From the NCBI GenBank assembly GCA_949825025.1, contig OX463778.1, forward strand, positions 36,762,571 through 36,826,570: a stretch of DNA of 64,000 bases, in the 5' to 3' direction. The notes below the pieces were generated by a model, which saw only the letters and a program-made list of their open reading frames with translations, was not told the origin of the DNA and made no database searches. This document shows, piece by piece, positions 24,101 through 32,605 of the stretch; the stretch's first letter is position 1, and each line of letters begins with the position of its first letter. This DNA comes from Siphlonurus alternatus. Its lineage: Eukaryota; Arthropoda; Insecta; Ephemeroptera; Siphlonuridae. The translations under genes and the position numbers were made by a program.

Positions 24101-27100
24101 AAGAGAAAAAGGGCCAGTCTTAATAAGTAAAAAATAAGTCTTTAAAGGGTGACTCCTTGGGTTAAGCAACGTGTTTATACTTAAAGTACTAGTAAACCCG
24201 GATTAACATGTATTTTTCTTTTAATGACAGTCTATAGCAAGGCCCAATTTTAGGTTTAAAACATGTGTCACACTTCATTGGTAATTTTAATTGTTGTTTA
24301 AAAGTACGAGGGTCTGATGACAATGGGCCACAAGGCTCCTCTAGCTTGAATACGATGTGTGAGACCCAATGCAATATATCAGTTTCTTTTGACCGAAGGG
24401 TGTCAGCGTGGTCACGGTTGATCATGTCAACAACACGAAATGAACACATTGAGAAGGCAATTACTATTATTTTTCTTAGTTGTAAATTTTTTTCAAGGAG
24501 TTGAACAATAAGGGTAACCCTCCCCGTGGCACGCCATCCATGTGTGGGTCATGTGGGAGGAGGGTTGGTTTGTAAGGAGACAATTGTCGCACCCTCGCCC
24601 GCCGGGGAGTCGAAGGCAGAAAAAAAAAGAGAAAGTCTTCCGACAATTTCAGTGATTTCATATCGTCAGATTAAATTATTTTTCCTGATCTTCACAAGCG
24701 TCGCAGAAAAATGACACTCCGCAGGTTCATTTATGGAATATAAATTCATCTACTTAAAAAGTGTCAACTGTGTGGCAGCGTAAACAAACCTTATATTTGC
24801 TAGCAAAGTGAGCAAATCGGCAAATGCTTTGACTTTTCTTTCATATTTTGACCCAGACGCTTCTCTCTTTGGCCTGTTGTCGTCACTGAATAGCTGACGT
24901 TACTAGCTGTTTATATGGGAACTTTAGGGTGGGTGTTGTTTTTTTTGTACCCAGTATTTTTTTAACTACCTATGATACATGATATATATTAAAGACAAGG
25001 CCGGGGCTTACTAATCCTTTAAACTAATCGTGAATAATTATAGGGAAATTAAAATATTGATAAATTTTTTGTAGCTTAGAAAAAGAATTGCTAACTTGAT
25101 AACTATTTCGAAATAGTTATCAAACAAATGTGGCAACTGCGCACTGTAGTGGATAGGTATAGCAGTTGCGCATACTCTCTGTTAACTAATTCATACAACA
25201 GGGTTGCCACATACATACTATTTAACAAGATAACTTTTTTTTTTCTAGGCTACGAAAAACTTATCACTATTTTAATTTCCCTACAATTATTCAATTTCAT
25301 GATTAATTTAAATAGAAAATACGTTGTTAAACCCATGGAGTCCCCCTTTAAGTAAAAAACTTGTCAATATTTCAACTGCACTACAGTGTATGTAAGAGTC
25401 ATAAATTTGAAAATTGAAAATATTAAGCTGTGTGATACAAGCTAAGCTAAAATTGCTCACTTTCCATTGATAGTCATATGAAAGAGAAGTATGACCAAGT
25501 ATGCAATATTATTTTAATGCTTGAGGTATGTTAACAACCCTTTGAATTCAAAACTGAGAATATGTTTATGTATTTCAGTATGGTCGTTCCAAACTGACTT
25601 CCTACTGGCGGGCATTGCGCCCCTGGATGGACTGCTGGTGCTGCTAGGGTGCCCAAGAGAGAAGGATGAGGAAGGCAAGTCCTTGAGGCCGCAGCTCTAC
25701 GTGGTGGAGCCTCGCGAGGGAGGCGAGTTTGAGGAGCTGAGTACGGACTGTCTCTCCCTGCGAGGATACCAAGAATACACTTGCAACGATTACCACCTCG
25801 GTATGTCCCCATTGCTGTTTTACTTTTATACAAGCATTTAATTCTGCAAGGCCTTATCTATCGAGAAGTCACAACAGGAGAAAATCTTATGGTTACAGGT
25901 TTATTACATTTAAAAAGACCTTTTACATAGTCTAGATTCTTGCATTTAATTCTGAACAGAAAACAAAAACATTATCAATGTATTTTACCCCAAAAAAATC
26001 TAGTTTACTGTATTTATTTAAGTTATATCTAAATTTAAGTCCTATTGGTTTCTATATGAGTTTGCAATATGTTTTCAGACTGTTTGGTTGAAGAGAACCG
26101 TTTCTTCATCGTCAGCCCTAAAGATGTTGTGGTAGCCAGTCCTTATGATGCAGATGACCGTATTCAGTGGCTTATTGAGCACAGGTAAGCTTGCAGTGTG
26201 GTAACATTTCAGTGGATGACTGTTGCAACTGTGTGTGGTTGCAGCAAATATGAGGCTGCCATGGAAGAGGTCGCTCGGGCTGAAGGCAAGGAACTCAAGA
26301 GACACTCTCTGCTCAGTGTCGGCCAGTCCTTCCTTGACTACCAGCTAAACGCCGGACAATTTGCTGAGGCAGCTCAGCTTTGTGTCAGAATATTAGGTAA
26401 AAAATGAATCCTTAAAGTAATCTTTTTACCAAAAAGAGTAGATCCATTACTACTCAAAATTTTAAAAAATGGGAGGGGTGGGGAGAGCTTTTTTTTTTTT
26501 TATTTATTTACTTATTTAGGTATTCAGTATATCAATGTGGTAATGGAAAAATATCTTAACTCCATTGGTAAGTAAAAATGGAGTTAAGATATTTTTTTTA
26601 GCTTACCAATGGAGTTAAGACATTTTTCCGCTACCATGTTAATTGATATACAGTAGCTAAATTAAATCTTTAATGCTGCAAATAAAACTGGAGTATAGAT
26701 AGATTATTCCAGATTTTCTATGGGAGAAGACTGTAATTTATTTTTATGTATTTATGACGGCATTAACTACTGTATTAAATTCCTATTTTTGTAAATTGAA
26801 GCTCACAAGCTCAATAAATAAAAAAATATATGGAACTGTCCCTCCCAAACTACTAATAGCACATCCCATCACTTGGTACGGTGGCTGTCGTGTTGCATAT
26901 ATCTCTCAAGATGAAATTTTGTGCTGACAGGCCAGGACCAGAAGTTGTGGGAGGAAGAGGTGTTTAAGTTTGCTCGGCATCAGCAGCTGCGAGCTCTCAG
27001 TCCATACCTGCCACGTGGAGGGCCGGGAGGCAGGCTGCAGCTCAACCCCCATGTCTATGAAATGGTGCTCTACGAATACATCAAGACAGACCATACAGGT

Positions 27101-30100
27101 GCGACCAGACTAGATTTGTGTGCAATATCATCCAGATTATCTGCTACACTGTTTTAAACATCAAAAACCATTTGCCTTAAAGTTTGTGAAAATGTACAGC
27201 AGATTTTTTTCTTCATACTGTATGAAGTAATACAATTCATTCATTTTCTAATTTTCAATTAATTGTATAACAATAATAAGAGATAATAACAATATGAGTG
27301 ATGTGCCTGATTTTTCTACAAGTAAGTGTGTGCTTTCTTTGTACATATATACAGTATATTGCTCTTAAAAGCTTGGTCAACTAACCGTGAGAAGTAGACA
27401 ATCAAATGTGCATTATTTCAATATCGCTTCTCTAATATTGTGATGGTCACAGGTTTCCTGTCGCTGGTGAAAGAGTGGCCGCCCTCGCTGTACAACCTGC
27501 CTGCGGTGGTGAACGCCGTGATGGAGCACCTGCTGCAGCACAAGCCGCAGGACAAGATGCAACTGCTCGAGGCCCTTGCCATCCTCTACTTGCACCAACG
27601 AAAGTTCACCAAAGCATTCTGCATGCTCGTCAAGTAAGTGGTGTAAATTCATTGCCTTAAAATGTACTTCAGATAACTACAATTTAAATAATTTACAGCA
27701 TAAAATTACTCCTGCAATCTGAGATAGCAAGAAGCTAGGTATTAATAATGATGCTCATTTTTAATTTTTGGTGAACACTGTACACCTCTAGACAACAACT
27801 CTTTCGTTACCCTCGACTGATTTATTGACATTGTAAATGCAGTATGGCAGGGATTAATGATTTGAAATTTTGGGGAAGATAACCATGCAATACCAAAGAA
27901 TCAAATTTACAATGCCTCCACAGTGAGTGTCACGACACCCACCCAGAATTGGTGCAAGGATAACTAAAACTTTGTCTAAAGCTGTGCACATAGTGTTTTG
28001 TTTTTAATATAATATTTTTAGTAATCTGAAAAAATGATATAGGATGCCATGGAGATAACTTTTTTAAAGTGACAATTGTTATGATTAGATTTATGAAGTA
28101 CAATTATATATTGATTGCATTGCAATAAAGTGAATAAAGAAAAATTGTTCACTATTACAAATTCAAAGTATAGAACTAGAGGGAAGCAGATGCTAGAACT
28201 AACAGTAAACTACATAATTATGCAGAAGATGAGCAAGCTAGAACAAAATACGTAACTGCTGTATTTGTAAGGTTAAATTCCACAATGTAATAATTAATAA
28301 ATTGTACTGTTACTGTATTGTTTTTCGTGCTCTCGATCTTTTATATAATTATAATATGCAAATATTATAATTAATTAATCAATGATATATTATGTGTGCC
28401 ATGTTTTCATTATGCAATAGTTTATTTTTGATATTAATTTTTTGTCACTGTTATTACATCATAGAATTTTATCTTGAGTTGATTGTATACTTTGACTTCG
28501 GAATAAATTAATGGTAAACCATACCTCTAGATTTTTGTTAAATTAACCTGGGTATATATCTTCAATTTTAACTTCGAGGTTCGACTGGACTTTACCAGCC
28601 GGGCTACACAGGCAAGTAAAGGTAAATACCAGACTGTGTCCTCTGCCCGCGGACGGTTACACTGTCACAGCTTGCAGGTCGCTCATGATATCGCGACCAC
28701 TGACCAGATAACAGGCAGGTAGAGATAAATATTAGACGGTGTCCTCTGCCCGCGGACGGTTACACTGTCACAGCTTGCCGGTCGAGAACGATACTCGGCC
28801 ATCTAGTTAGCATGCAGGAAGGTAAATGGTAAATATCAGGCGGTGTCCTCTGCCCGCGGACGGTTACACTGCCACAGAGCTTGCCTGTCTCGCCCATGAT
28901 GGCGTGACGTAGCTAGAGGTTAATATTGGGGGTATGCAGTAACATGGCCCTAGTGCGTTTCGCCAGGGCCATGTACCGTACCGCCAGCTGCGTACCGAGT
29001 CCTAGTTAGGGTGCGGCATTGTTAAGGAAGGGACACTAAGGGGATTCATGTTACATATTTAGTGTATACATTAATTATGTGTAATTATATTGGCTGCTGT
29101 GCTTTCTATATTTTTACTATATCAGTACAAAGTGGATAATAGAGTTTTATTTATAATTATGTTTTCGTTTTGTTTTTAATTTAAAAAAAATATTAGCAAT
29201 AGCAAAATTACATACAATTTTTTTGGTTGAAATCTTTAGTTAACAATTAAGATTGAATACAATCGCAGGTTCGGCAACCCTGAAGTGTTTGGTCTCATCC
29301 GTCGCCACCAACACTTTGAGTGCCTCCTGGACCTGGCCGAGCCACTGATGCAGCTGGACGCAACGCAGGCCACCGCTCTCTTCCTCGAGCAGAATGCCGT
29401 GCAGCCCAAGGACATAGTGGCTGCCCTCGAGCACAACAAGTACTTACTCTTCCTGGTGAGCAAGGCTTTTAGTCTCAAGATTGTAGCCATCATCAAAACT
29501 TAACTACTGTACAACAATTGCAGAAATCTACAAAAGCAAATAATTAAAAAATAAAATAATAAACTAAATTAAAAATTGCAAAAATTAACAAGCATGATAA
29601 ATATGTGTATTACGGGTAAGATTACACAAACAATCGATTGTTGGTAGTCCCATTTGATTAACATGTAAACCTTAGCAACCTCATAATGATTCTGAATTTT
29701 TTTTTAGAGACAGTTCTTGGCACCAAAAAAATATGGAAAAAATTTCAAAACAATCGGACGATCCAATTTTTTAAAATTAATTTCTTAGTTTAGGTCTCCA
29801 TGGGAAAGCCCTATACTGAAAATTTAAAAAAATTCATTTAAAAAAATTTGATCGTCCGATTGTTTTGAAATTTTGTCCATATTTTTTTGGTGCCAAGAAC
29901 TGTCTCTCAAAAAAAATTCAGAATCATTATGAGGTTGCTAAGGTTTACATGTTAATCAAATGGGACTACAACAGTCGATTGTTCATGTTATCTTACCCTT
30001 AAGCAAACTAGAGAAGTAAACATAATTATATTTTGCAGCATAAATAAAACAAATATTTTGTATTAATTTTGAACTTTATAGCTTTGGAAAATAAAGCAGA

Positions 30101-32378
30101 ATGTTATTATTAATTAATACAGAGTGAAATTAAATTTCTAATATAATAATCATTTAAGTAATTATATAAGTACAATGTAATTGTATTTATAAAAACCTTA
30201 TGGTATACTGTACATGTAATTTAAAAATAATTTAATTTATTAATATCTTATTTGTATGTGTGCCAAATGGCTATATATACACATTAAAAATACAAAACAA
30301 AGAAACAAAATAGATCGAGATAAAGGTGTGAGCACTGAATTATAATTATTGGATTTATTTTTCTTGCAGTACCTGGATGCACTAGAGCGTCGAGATGGCA
30401 AGAGTGCTGGCAAGCAGTTCCAACACCTTCTGGTGGGGTTGTATGCAGAATACTCCCGTGATCGTCTGCTGCCTTTCCTACGACACAGCGACCAGTACCC
30501 CATCGAGACAGCCCTCGAGATATGCCAGCAACGTTGCTTCTTCCCAGAGATGGTCTACCTTCTTGGTACACACCCTCAGATAATAATTATTTTGATTCAC
30601 CTTTATTGCAAGCAATATTATTAATTATTTAATAGCTATTTCAGCTTTATTAATTAAGAAAAGAATTGAAATAAATTTGCATGTGTTCATATTCTTTTTC
30701 TTGTCAGACATTCATGTTAAAGTAATTGCAGATTTTAATGAAATTTTGAATTCTTAATAGAATAATTATTATTAACAACATAACTAGTAGAGAGAGCTGT
30801 ATCACTCATAATTTTTTTTTTTTATGAGATTAGCAGTAGTTATCCTAACATAACTCAAAAGTGTTTTATTTATAATTCTGTTATAAAAAAATTTCTCTCA
30901 TCCCTTGTCAGGTCGTATTGGCCGCACCCGAGAGGCTCTGTCGCTGATCATTGAGGAGCTGCAGGACATTGAGCAAGCCGTCAAGTTCTGCAAGGAGCAT
31001 GATGACCAGGACCTATGGGAGGACCTCATATCATCCTCTATCAATAAACCAGGTGATGACTCTCTTCTCTTAATTTTAAAGAAAAAATAGTTCCCAGAGC
31101 AAGCACAAAATTTTACATACAGTTCAAATAAGGTTATTGAACAAAAATTGCAACTTTGATAAAGTATTCTGTATAATATTTATTCACAAATATTGAGGTA
31201 GATTCTCGGAATGCAATTTAAAATTAATTAGCAGGTCAGGGTGAAGGAATTTTTCAAGAGTACATTATCTGACCTTGTTGCAGAGTTTGTCACATACCTA
31301 CTGCAGAGGATTGGAACTTATGTGGACCCTCGATGTTTGGTGCAGAGAATACAAAATGACTCGGTCATTCCAGGCCTCAAGAAATCTCTTGTCAAAATGA
31401 TGTGTGACTATAACCTTCAGGTAACCAATATCAGCTTAAAATATTTTAATATGGCTCTATATGTGATTTTTTCTTCAGGTATCAGTCCAAGAAGGCTGCA
31501 AAAAAATCTTAGTGTCCGACTATTTCAATTTGCACAAGCGTCAAGTAACATTGCAGACAAGGGGTGTTGCAATTCATGGTGAGTACCTTTGATAATATAT
31601 ATTTTTTTTTGCAGTATAATCTGAGGCCAATTATCATATCCACTCATAACTATACGTAATTAACTACATATTATAAAATTATTCTTCCAGATGACAATGT
31701 GTGTGGAGCCTGTCACCATCCCAGCACAGCAAACGGTGAGCATAATTTCCGAGAGTAGCACACAACTCGAAATTTATTACAATAATATTTCTTTGAGCAT
31801 TATAAAAAAACCCAGTTCAATAATCTATATGAAACAATCAAATGCAACGAAAGGAAAGAGAAAAAATAATCACTAGTTAATTTAGGAATAAATAATTGTA
31901 CCTCTTATTTCCCAGAGAGTTCTTTAACCGGTACCATCACTATGTTTACATGATAGTGTTTAATACGGATCCGTTGACGACGGATAATGTTATTCTTATA
32001 AGGCGTCGTCAACGGATACGTATTAAACACCGTCATGTAAACGTAGTGCATGAGGTAATTCGTTACTCTGCTTCCAGTAAAGCTCAAACTTACCCCTTGA
32101 AATAGACAGGAACTATATTACTTTTTTTTTCTATCTATAAACTTGCATTGTCTTACAAAATATAGCAATAAATCTAAATGTTTTATAGAGTCTGGCCGTG
32201 CTGGCAACCTTGTAGTTTTCTACTGCCGCCACGCCTTTCATGAAGAGTGTCTGCCTGCCAAATCTAAGGTAACCAATCAGCATGCTTCTTTCTGACAGCC
32301 AATCAAATCAATGCTGTATTATTTCAGATAAGCTGTATGGTGTGCCAGCCTGCCCGTCGAACAACAAACCTATCCTAG
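12950..32378 (+). CDS. VPS41: VPS41, HOPS complex subunit (19 exons, complete)
   Basis: Exons: 12950-13006, 22032-22169, 22248-22406, 22546-22669, 22729-22927, 23310-23467, 25579-25800, 26079-26184, 26245-26396, 26931-27098, 27453-27633, 29269-29455, 30370-30565, 30912-31052, 31284-31420, 31479-31578, 31691-31735, 32189-32268 and 32328-32378. All junctions are GT/AG with consistent phase, and the sum is 2601 nt, giving 866 aa against about 854 in human. An acidic N-terminus is followed by WD40-like propeller blades (exons 2-7), a helical solenoid with clathrin-heavy-chain-type repeat (exons 8-15) and a C-terminal RING-H2 finger with [12 protein letters not shown] and C-M-V-C ligands (exons 16-18 and the last). 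VPS41 tethers late endosomes and AP-3 vesicles to lysosomes in HOPS. The 57-nt first exon is the least certain part; it rests on an acidic M-A-E start, a GTAGGT donor and matching phase. Intron 1 (9 kb) holds two LINEs and two foldback elements. Confidence 0.95.
13080..14525 (-). pseudogene. Decayed LINE, reverse-transcriptase C-terminal part
   Basis: Minus-strand frames from 14525 down contain the thumb and connection region of a non-LTR reverse transcriptase (K-L-N-V-G-K-C, then Y-K-Y-L-G-V and W-D-E-H-I). It continues in another frame as [13 protein letters not shown] and, beyond the inserted MITE, as [14 protein letters not shown]. At least three frameshifts and a 5' truncation show it is dead. 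The 3' end is approximate. It is a different family from the macro-domain LINE next to it. Confidence 0.85.
13476..14062. mobile_element. hAT-type MITE inserted in a LINE
   Basis: The 587-bp element has ends CAAGGATTTTCTATACT and its inverse, with about 26-bp terminal repeats. It is flanked by the identical 8-mer TTTTGGTC at 13468-13475 and 14063-14070. Removing the element and one 8-mer joins the flanking LINE frame exactly (residues [11 protein letters not shown]), which proves the boundaries. An 8-bp duplication and CA-GG ends indicate the hAT superfamily. No transposase is encoded. Confidence 0.92.
14985..15170. repeat. Compound (TA)n/(TACA)n/(CA)n microsatellite
   Basis: Mixed TATACA, CATACA, CA and TA repeats lie immediately beyond the 3' end of the macro-domain LINE. 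They may be the LINE's simple-repeat tail or its expanded target site. Confidence 0.9.
15206..18247 (-). CDS. LINE ORF2: EEP endonuclease and reverse transcriptase
   Basis: The first in-frame ATG is at 18109 (967 codons), but the open frame starts at 18247, and the residues upstream of that ATG ([11 protein letters not shown]) are the expected first strand of the endonuclease. The domain shows L-C-E-H, Y-R-P-P, a G-D-V-N metal-site motif (about residue 140 from the ATG) and S-D-H (about 205). The reverse transcriptase follows, with Y-R-P-I-S (about 515), F-F-D-L-S-K-A-F-D (about 586), G-I-P-Q-G-G and the catalytic Y-A-D-D (about 684), then a C-terminal region ending in basic stretches. No stop or frameshift interrupts it. 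The protein would nick target DNA and copy the element RNA there. The frame overlaps ORF1 by 41 nt in a different register. Confidence 0.95.
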   Translation of the reverse strand, partial: TVSPPNCPTKKKLNVQVHSAPCNIKILQLNLPGLKNKLPKFEYFLEMVDCDIIILCEHGLNESEIITINFKNFMIVSYYCRDIQKCGGVVILSRKGSNINDIKIKSIESVFECCIAKLVINNTTNIYFASIYRPPNISRVMKKIQNFDNTENNIKPFLKEFEMLCKKLIKYCKNNDDFFIIAGDVNLNLFIDDANVILYKDILDSYKLEIVNSSATRETMKTATLIDHIIKSTSAINTNYKTEKTTLSDHNYTIVTITLNNSKNIDKIQEKQFYYKRIFDKCNLDNFLLLLIREEWNDLLNPDLNSNERWSKFLEIFIYHFNEAFPVVKRKISSNKNKPSWILNNPHLYEQGISLKRLHYDVKFTDPNLESTYKKEMKSYKQNMATAKFKENDHEIKGANNKIKATWNIINKECKTKKTNVNNKNNYELCINSVTITDPKLICNLFNNFFVKTIENIITEKFPFNYSNTLIIVDSDKSKTKLNFSSIDPIYILNRMKSLPNKYAAGPDEIPYTVVKYCASVLSVPLSNLINHSISDGIFPDCLKDSKIYATHKKGPTFIIDNYRPISNTSVFGKLFENTLDDQITDYQTENHLIAPCQHGFLKDRSTDTALFDLLSHVYMAIDNKLFCVAIFFDLSKAFDSLNKDVLLNKFDNMGIGVSSRNLLDSYLTNRQQYVELNSNSNGQNITYKSDKLPITLGIPQGGKMSATLFNTGTNDLSDHVKNAVLVKYADDITAIITAEAEDELIRKIKLTIEEVHTWCTNNKLILNSTKTEYIQFHSPRQIPLNSYLLQLAGKTIKRAESVKFLGLHINESLDWSLHVNAICKKINSANFMLYTIRNHVSHETLLTIYYAYVYPHLAYGIINWGCKSELLNRCFVLQKRALRTILRIPKGQSCVSHFKANKMLTVPCIYILNCASFKKNHPNFYVQNDGYHDYNTRNKSNVVTERHNTQFFKNCAMYQTAKFYEFLPACLKEIKTSKLFRTKLKNVLINKEFYSIKAFESNKMSEKVLSGL
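18207..20543 (-). CDS. LINE ORF1 with OARD1/TARG1-like macro domain
   Basis: The 778-aa frame starts at the ATG at 20543. From the N-terminus: a region without recognised domain; a Gln-rich tract (about residues 148-173); a Pro/Gln/Arg-rich segment; a macro domain (about 260-405); a 15-residue repeat (about 489-630); and an acidic/Ser-rich tail. The macro domain shows K-G-N-L-F-D, A-H-C-V-D, G-R-G-V-A and F-K-K-K-H-G, then G-E-V-A-V-L, Y-L-V-T-K-S and P-R-L-A-C-G-R-D-G. These align with OARD1/TARG1, the ADP-ribosyl-glutamate hydrolase and O-acetyl-ADP-ribose deacylase. K332 and D373 occupy the positions of its catalytic Lys84 and Asp125. No RRM, zinc knuckle or esterase domain typical of LINE ORF1 proteins is seen. 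A role in RNA or chromatin ADP-ribose handling is inference. The frame is uninterrupted. Confidence 0.88.
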   Translation of the reverse strand: MTDLRSMRATPQFCSPLVPHWPPPARTTPEVFNSQFINYDKNNSDIHMSNESLSNDLTVHPMYKLIQHNIKDLFTDFREEIKCTIKLMLNERNGISSANNFNNEGNSNHQCHIQTADYDRSPVQFSRPWRTAGYTKQRPPQPTSFTRVPQQQQQSRQQQQQQSEQSRQQQTRRQHVVSQYQPRRPLQHQLSAQRPHPTQLPRQSQGAQLRPSRPPYNPWGATVPTSNSFSVLQHINNESFPTLHQKNTNNHNIKRKHQNFRFIEKKGNLFDAPPGTSYAHCVDKTFKQGRGVATQFKKKHGQTPFLKSQLKNTGEVAVLSSDDSFIFYLVTKSVHNSYPDHSNILLALKNLRNICEILSIKKLAIPRLACGRDGFNWSTIKQDIISVFKDLDIEIVAYYGWKTLAKKVASNDDETAVKELFEESAQSTLANVITARAPPSNNLAVLVSSGQCQTSTLRESTRPSIVTPDIVRVEGLPVPATKEQMSNTRGEKSGLAQVNDGTTPGEESGLASVNDGTTPGEESGLASVNDGTTPGEESGLVSVNDGTTPGEESGLASVNDGTTPGEESGLAPVNDGTTPGEESGLASVNDGTTPGEESGLVSVNDGTTPGEESGLAPANDGIAPSEESSLVLVNNSLPESGPPLPDPVCSLELNQDIIDLNSLHPRLKAFLLTILDNKFQFTNDLLKNDETAAKKSAINSEKSINEISSVVSPSIISKNDTINDNVLSSNVDNFNLASQLKSPIKNSQEDTQSSPVRSRLRASTLNSISTKLPNKKKT
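18655..19079 (-). repeat. 45-bp coding minisatellite in ORF1
   Basis: About ten tandem copies of a 45-bp, GC-rich unit encode [15 protein letters not shown] with changes limited to a few positions (A/V, S/P). The outer copies are degenerate. DNA identity between inner copies is close to complete, which implies recent expansion or conversion. The opposite strand also stays open across the array because 45 is a multiple of three; those frames are shadows. Confidence 0.97.
20600..21329. other. VPS41 intron 1, between LINE and foldback element
   Basis: The stretch contains no recognised exon. A short GC-richer part near 21130-21270 has no identifiable domain. Part of it may be LINE 5'UTR. Confidence 0.45.
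21330..21978. mobile_element. Foldback element just upstream of VPS41 exon 2
   Basis: AGCGATTGCAT at 21330 and its inverse ending at 21978 bound a 649-bp element. Its arms of roughly 250 bp match imperfectly, with shared blocks AAAATAGTTTAACCTGC, CTCAAATAGCTT, GTACAGAAAACAGC and ACTCAAACTTGG. The centre is T-rich. It ends 53 bp before exon 2 of VPS41. No clear target duplication is visible. Confidence 0.85.
23689..24102. mobile_element. TTAA-flanked foldback MITE, copy 1
   Basis: TTAA borders both ends (23689-23692 and 24099-24102). The terminal repeats read GGTTGAGATAACACGGATCA, and long arms carry TTAACATGTTAACCTTAGCA and AAAGCCACAGAAAAATTT. A GGGCTTTCCCATGGAGAGAC centre is shared with the copies at 29609 and 33990. 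It lies in a VPS41 intron. Confidence 0.85.
24142..25351. mobile_element. 1.2-kb TTAA-flanked element with nested foldback
   Basis: The ends are TTAAAGGGTGACTCCTTGGG and, inverted, TTAAAGGGGGACTCCATGGG. The similarity extends inward as GTTTAACAACGT and TTAATCATG. A second long inverted repeat sits inside, in its right part (about 25029-25150 against 25190-25292, with GAATAATTATAGGGAAATTA arms). No transposase frame is found. It occupies the intron between VPS41 exons 6 and 7. Confidence 0.75.
26527..26651. repeat. 125-bp foldback hairpin in VPS41 intron
   Basis: The arms contain GTATATCAAT, GGTAATGGAAAAATATCTT and AACTCCATTGGTAAG in inverted order, about 50 bp each with few mismatches around a short centre. 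Confidence 0.85.
28555..29035. repeat. GC-rich intronic tandem repeat with variable stem-loops
   Basis: A 40-bp block beginning GTGTCCTCTGCCCGCGGACG recurs at 28636, 28739 and 28843 (periods 103 and 104). Each copy is followed by a different short inverted repeat: GGTCGC/GCGACC, GGTCGAG/CTCGGCC and TCTCGCC/GGCGTGA. A further hairpin ATGGCCCT/AGGGCCAT lies at 28944-28972. The block contrasts sharply in base composition with the AT-rich VPS41 intron around it. Confidence 0.8.
29609..30002. mobile_element. TTAA-flanked foldback MITE, copy 2
   Basis: Terminal repeats (GGGTAAGAT-ACAC, then ATCGATTGTTG-TAGTCCC) and arms with GATTAACATGTAAACCTTAG match copies 1 and 3. The right border is TTAA; the left border is TTAC, probably a mutated TTAA. 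It lies in the intron before VPS41 exon 13. Confidence 0.88.
31938..32048. repeat. 111-bp foldback hairpin in VPS41 intron
   Basis: Arms of about 45 bp share GTTTACATGA, GTGTTTAATACG and ATCCGTTGACGACG in inverted order around a short AT-rich loop. CAT flanks both sides. Confidence 0.88.
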
Positions 32379-32397
32379 ATTATTATACAAATCAAAG

Positions 32398-32403
32398 AAT
32401 AAA
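32398..32403 (+). terminator. VPS41 polyadenylation signal
   Basis: AATAAA lies 20 nt after the VPS41 stop codon, with a second overlapping AATAAAA just beyond. An ATTAAA at 32487-32482 on the other strand is a possible signal for CCDC22. Confidence 0.6.
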
Positions 32404-32605
32404 TAAAACAAACTATGTATTAAAAGTGATTACTTTGTTTAGCAAATAACTGTACATTTTACAATTCAAATAAACTAAAAATTTAATATTAATATAACAA
32501 CTAGAGCTTGTTTGATTTTTCATGCCGTCACATTAATAATGACGTTAACACACACATCATAGTTTGATCCCACTTTATCACCAGGAGATAGGAGAAGAGA
32601 TGCTA

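Noticed and set aside
24189..24449. Minus-strand 86-codon frame inside the 1.2-kb element
   Set aside because: No similarity I can recognise, no start context and it lies within transposon arms.
26730..26830. Possible LINE 3' end (CTCAATAAATAAA)
   Set aside because: The AATAAA and flanking words look LINE-like, but there is no tandem tail and no coding remnant, so the support is too weak.
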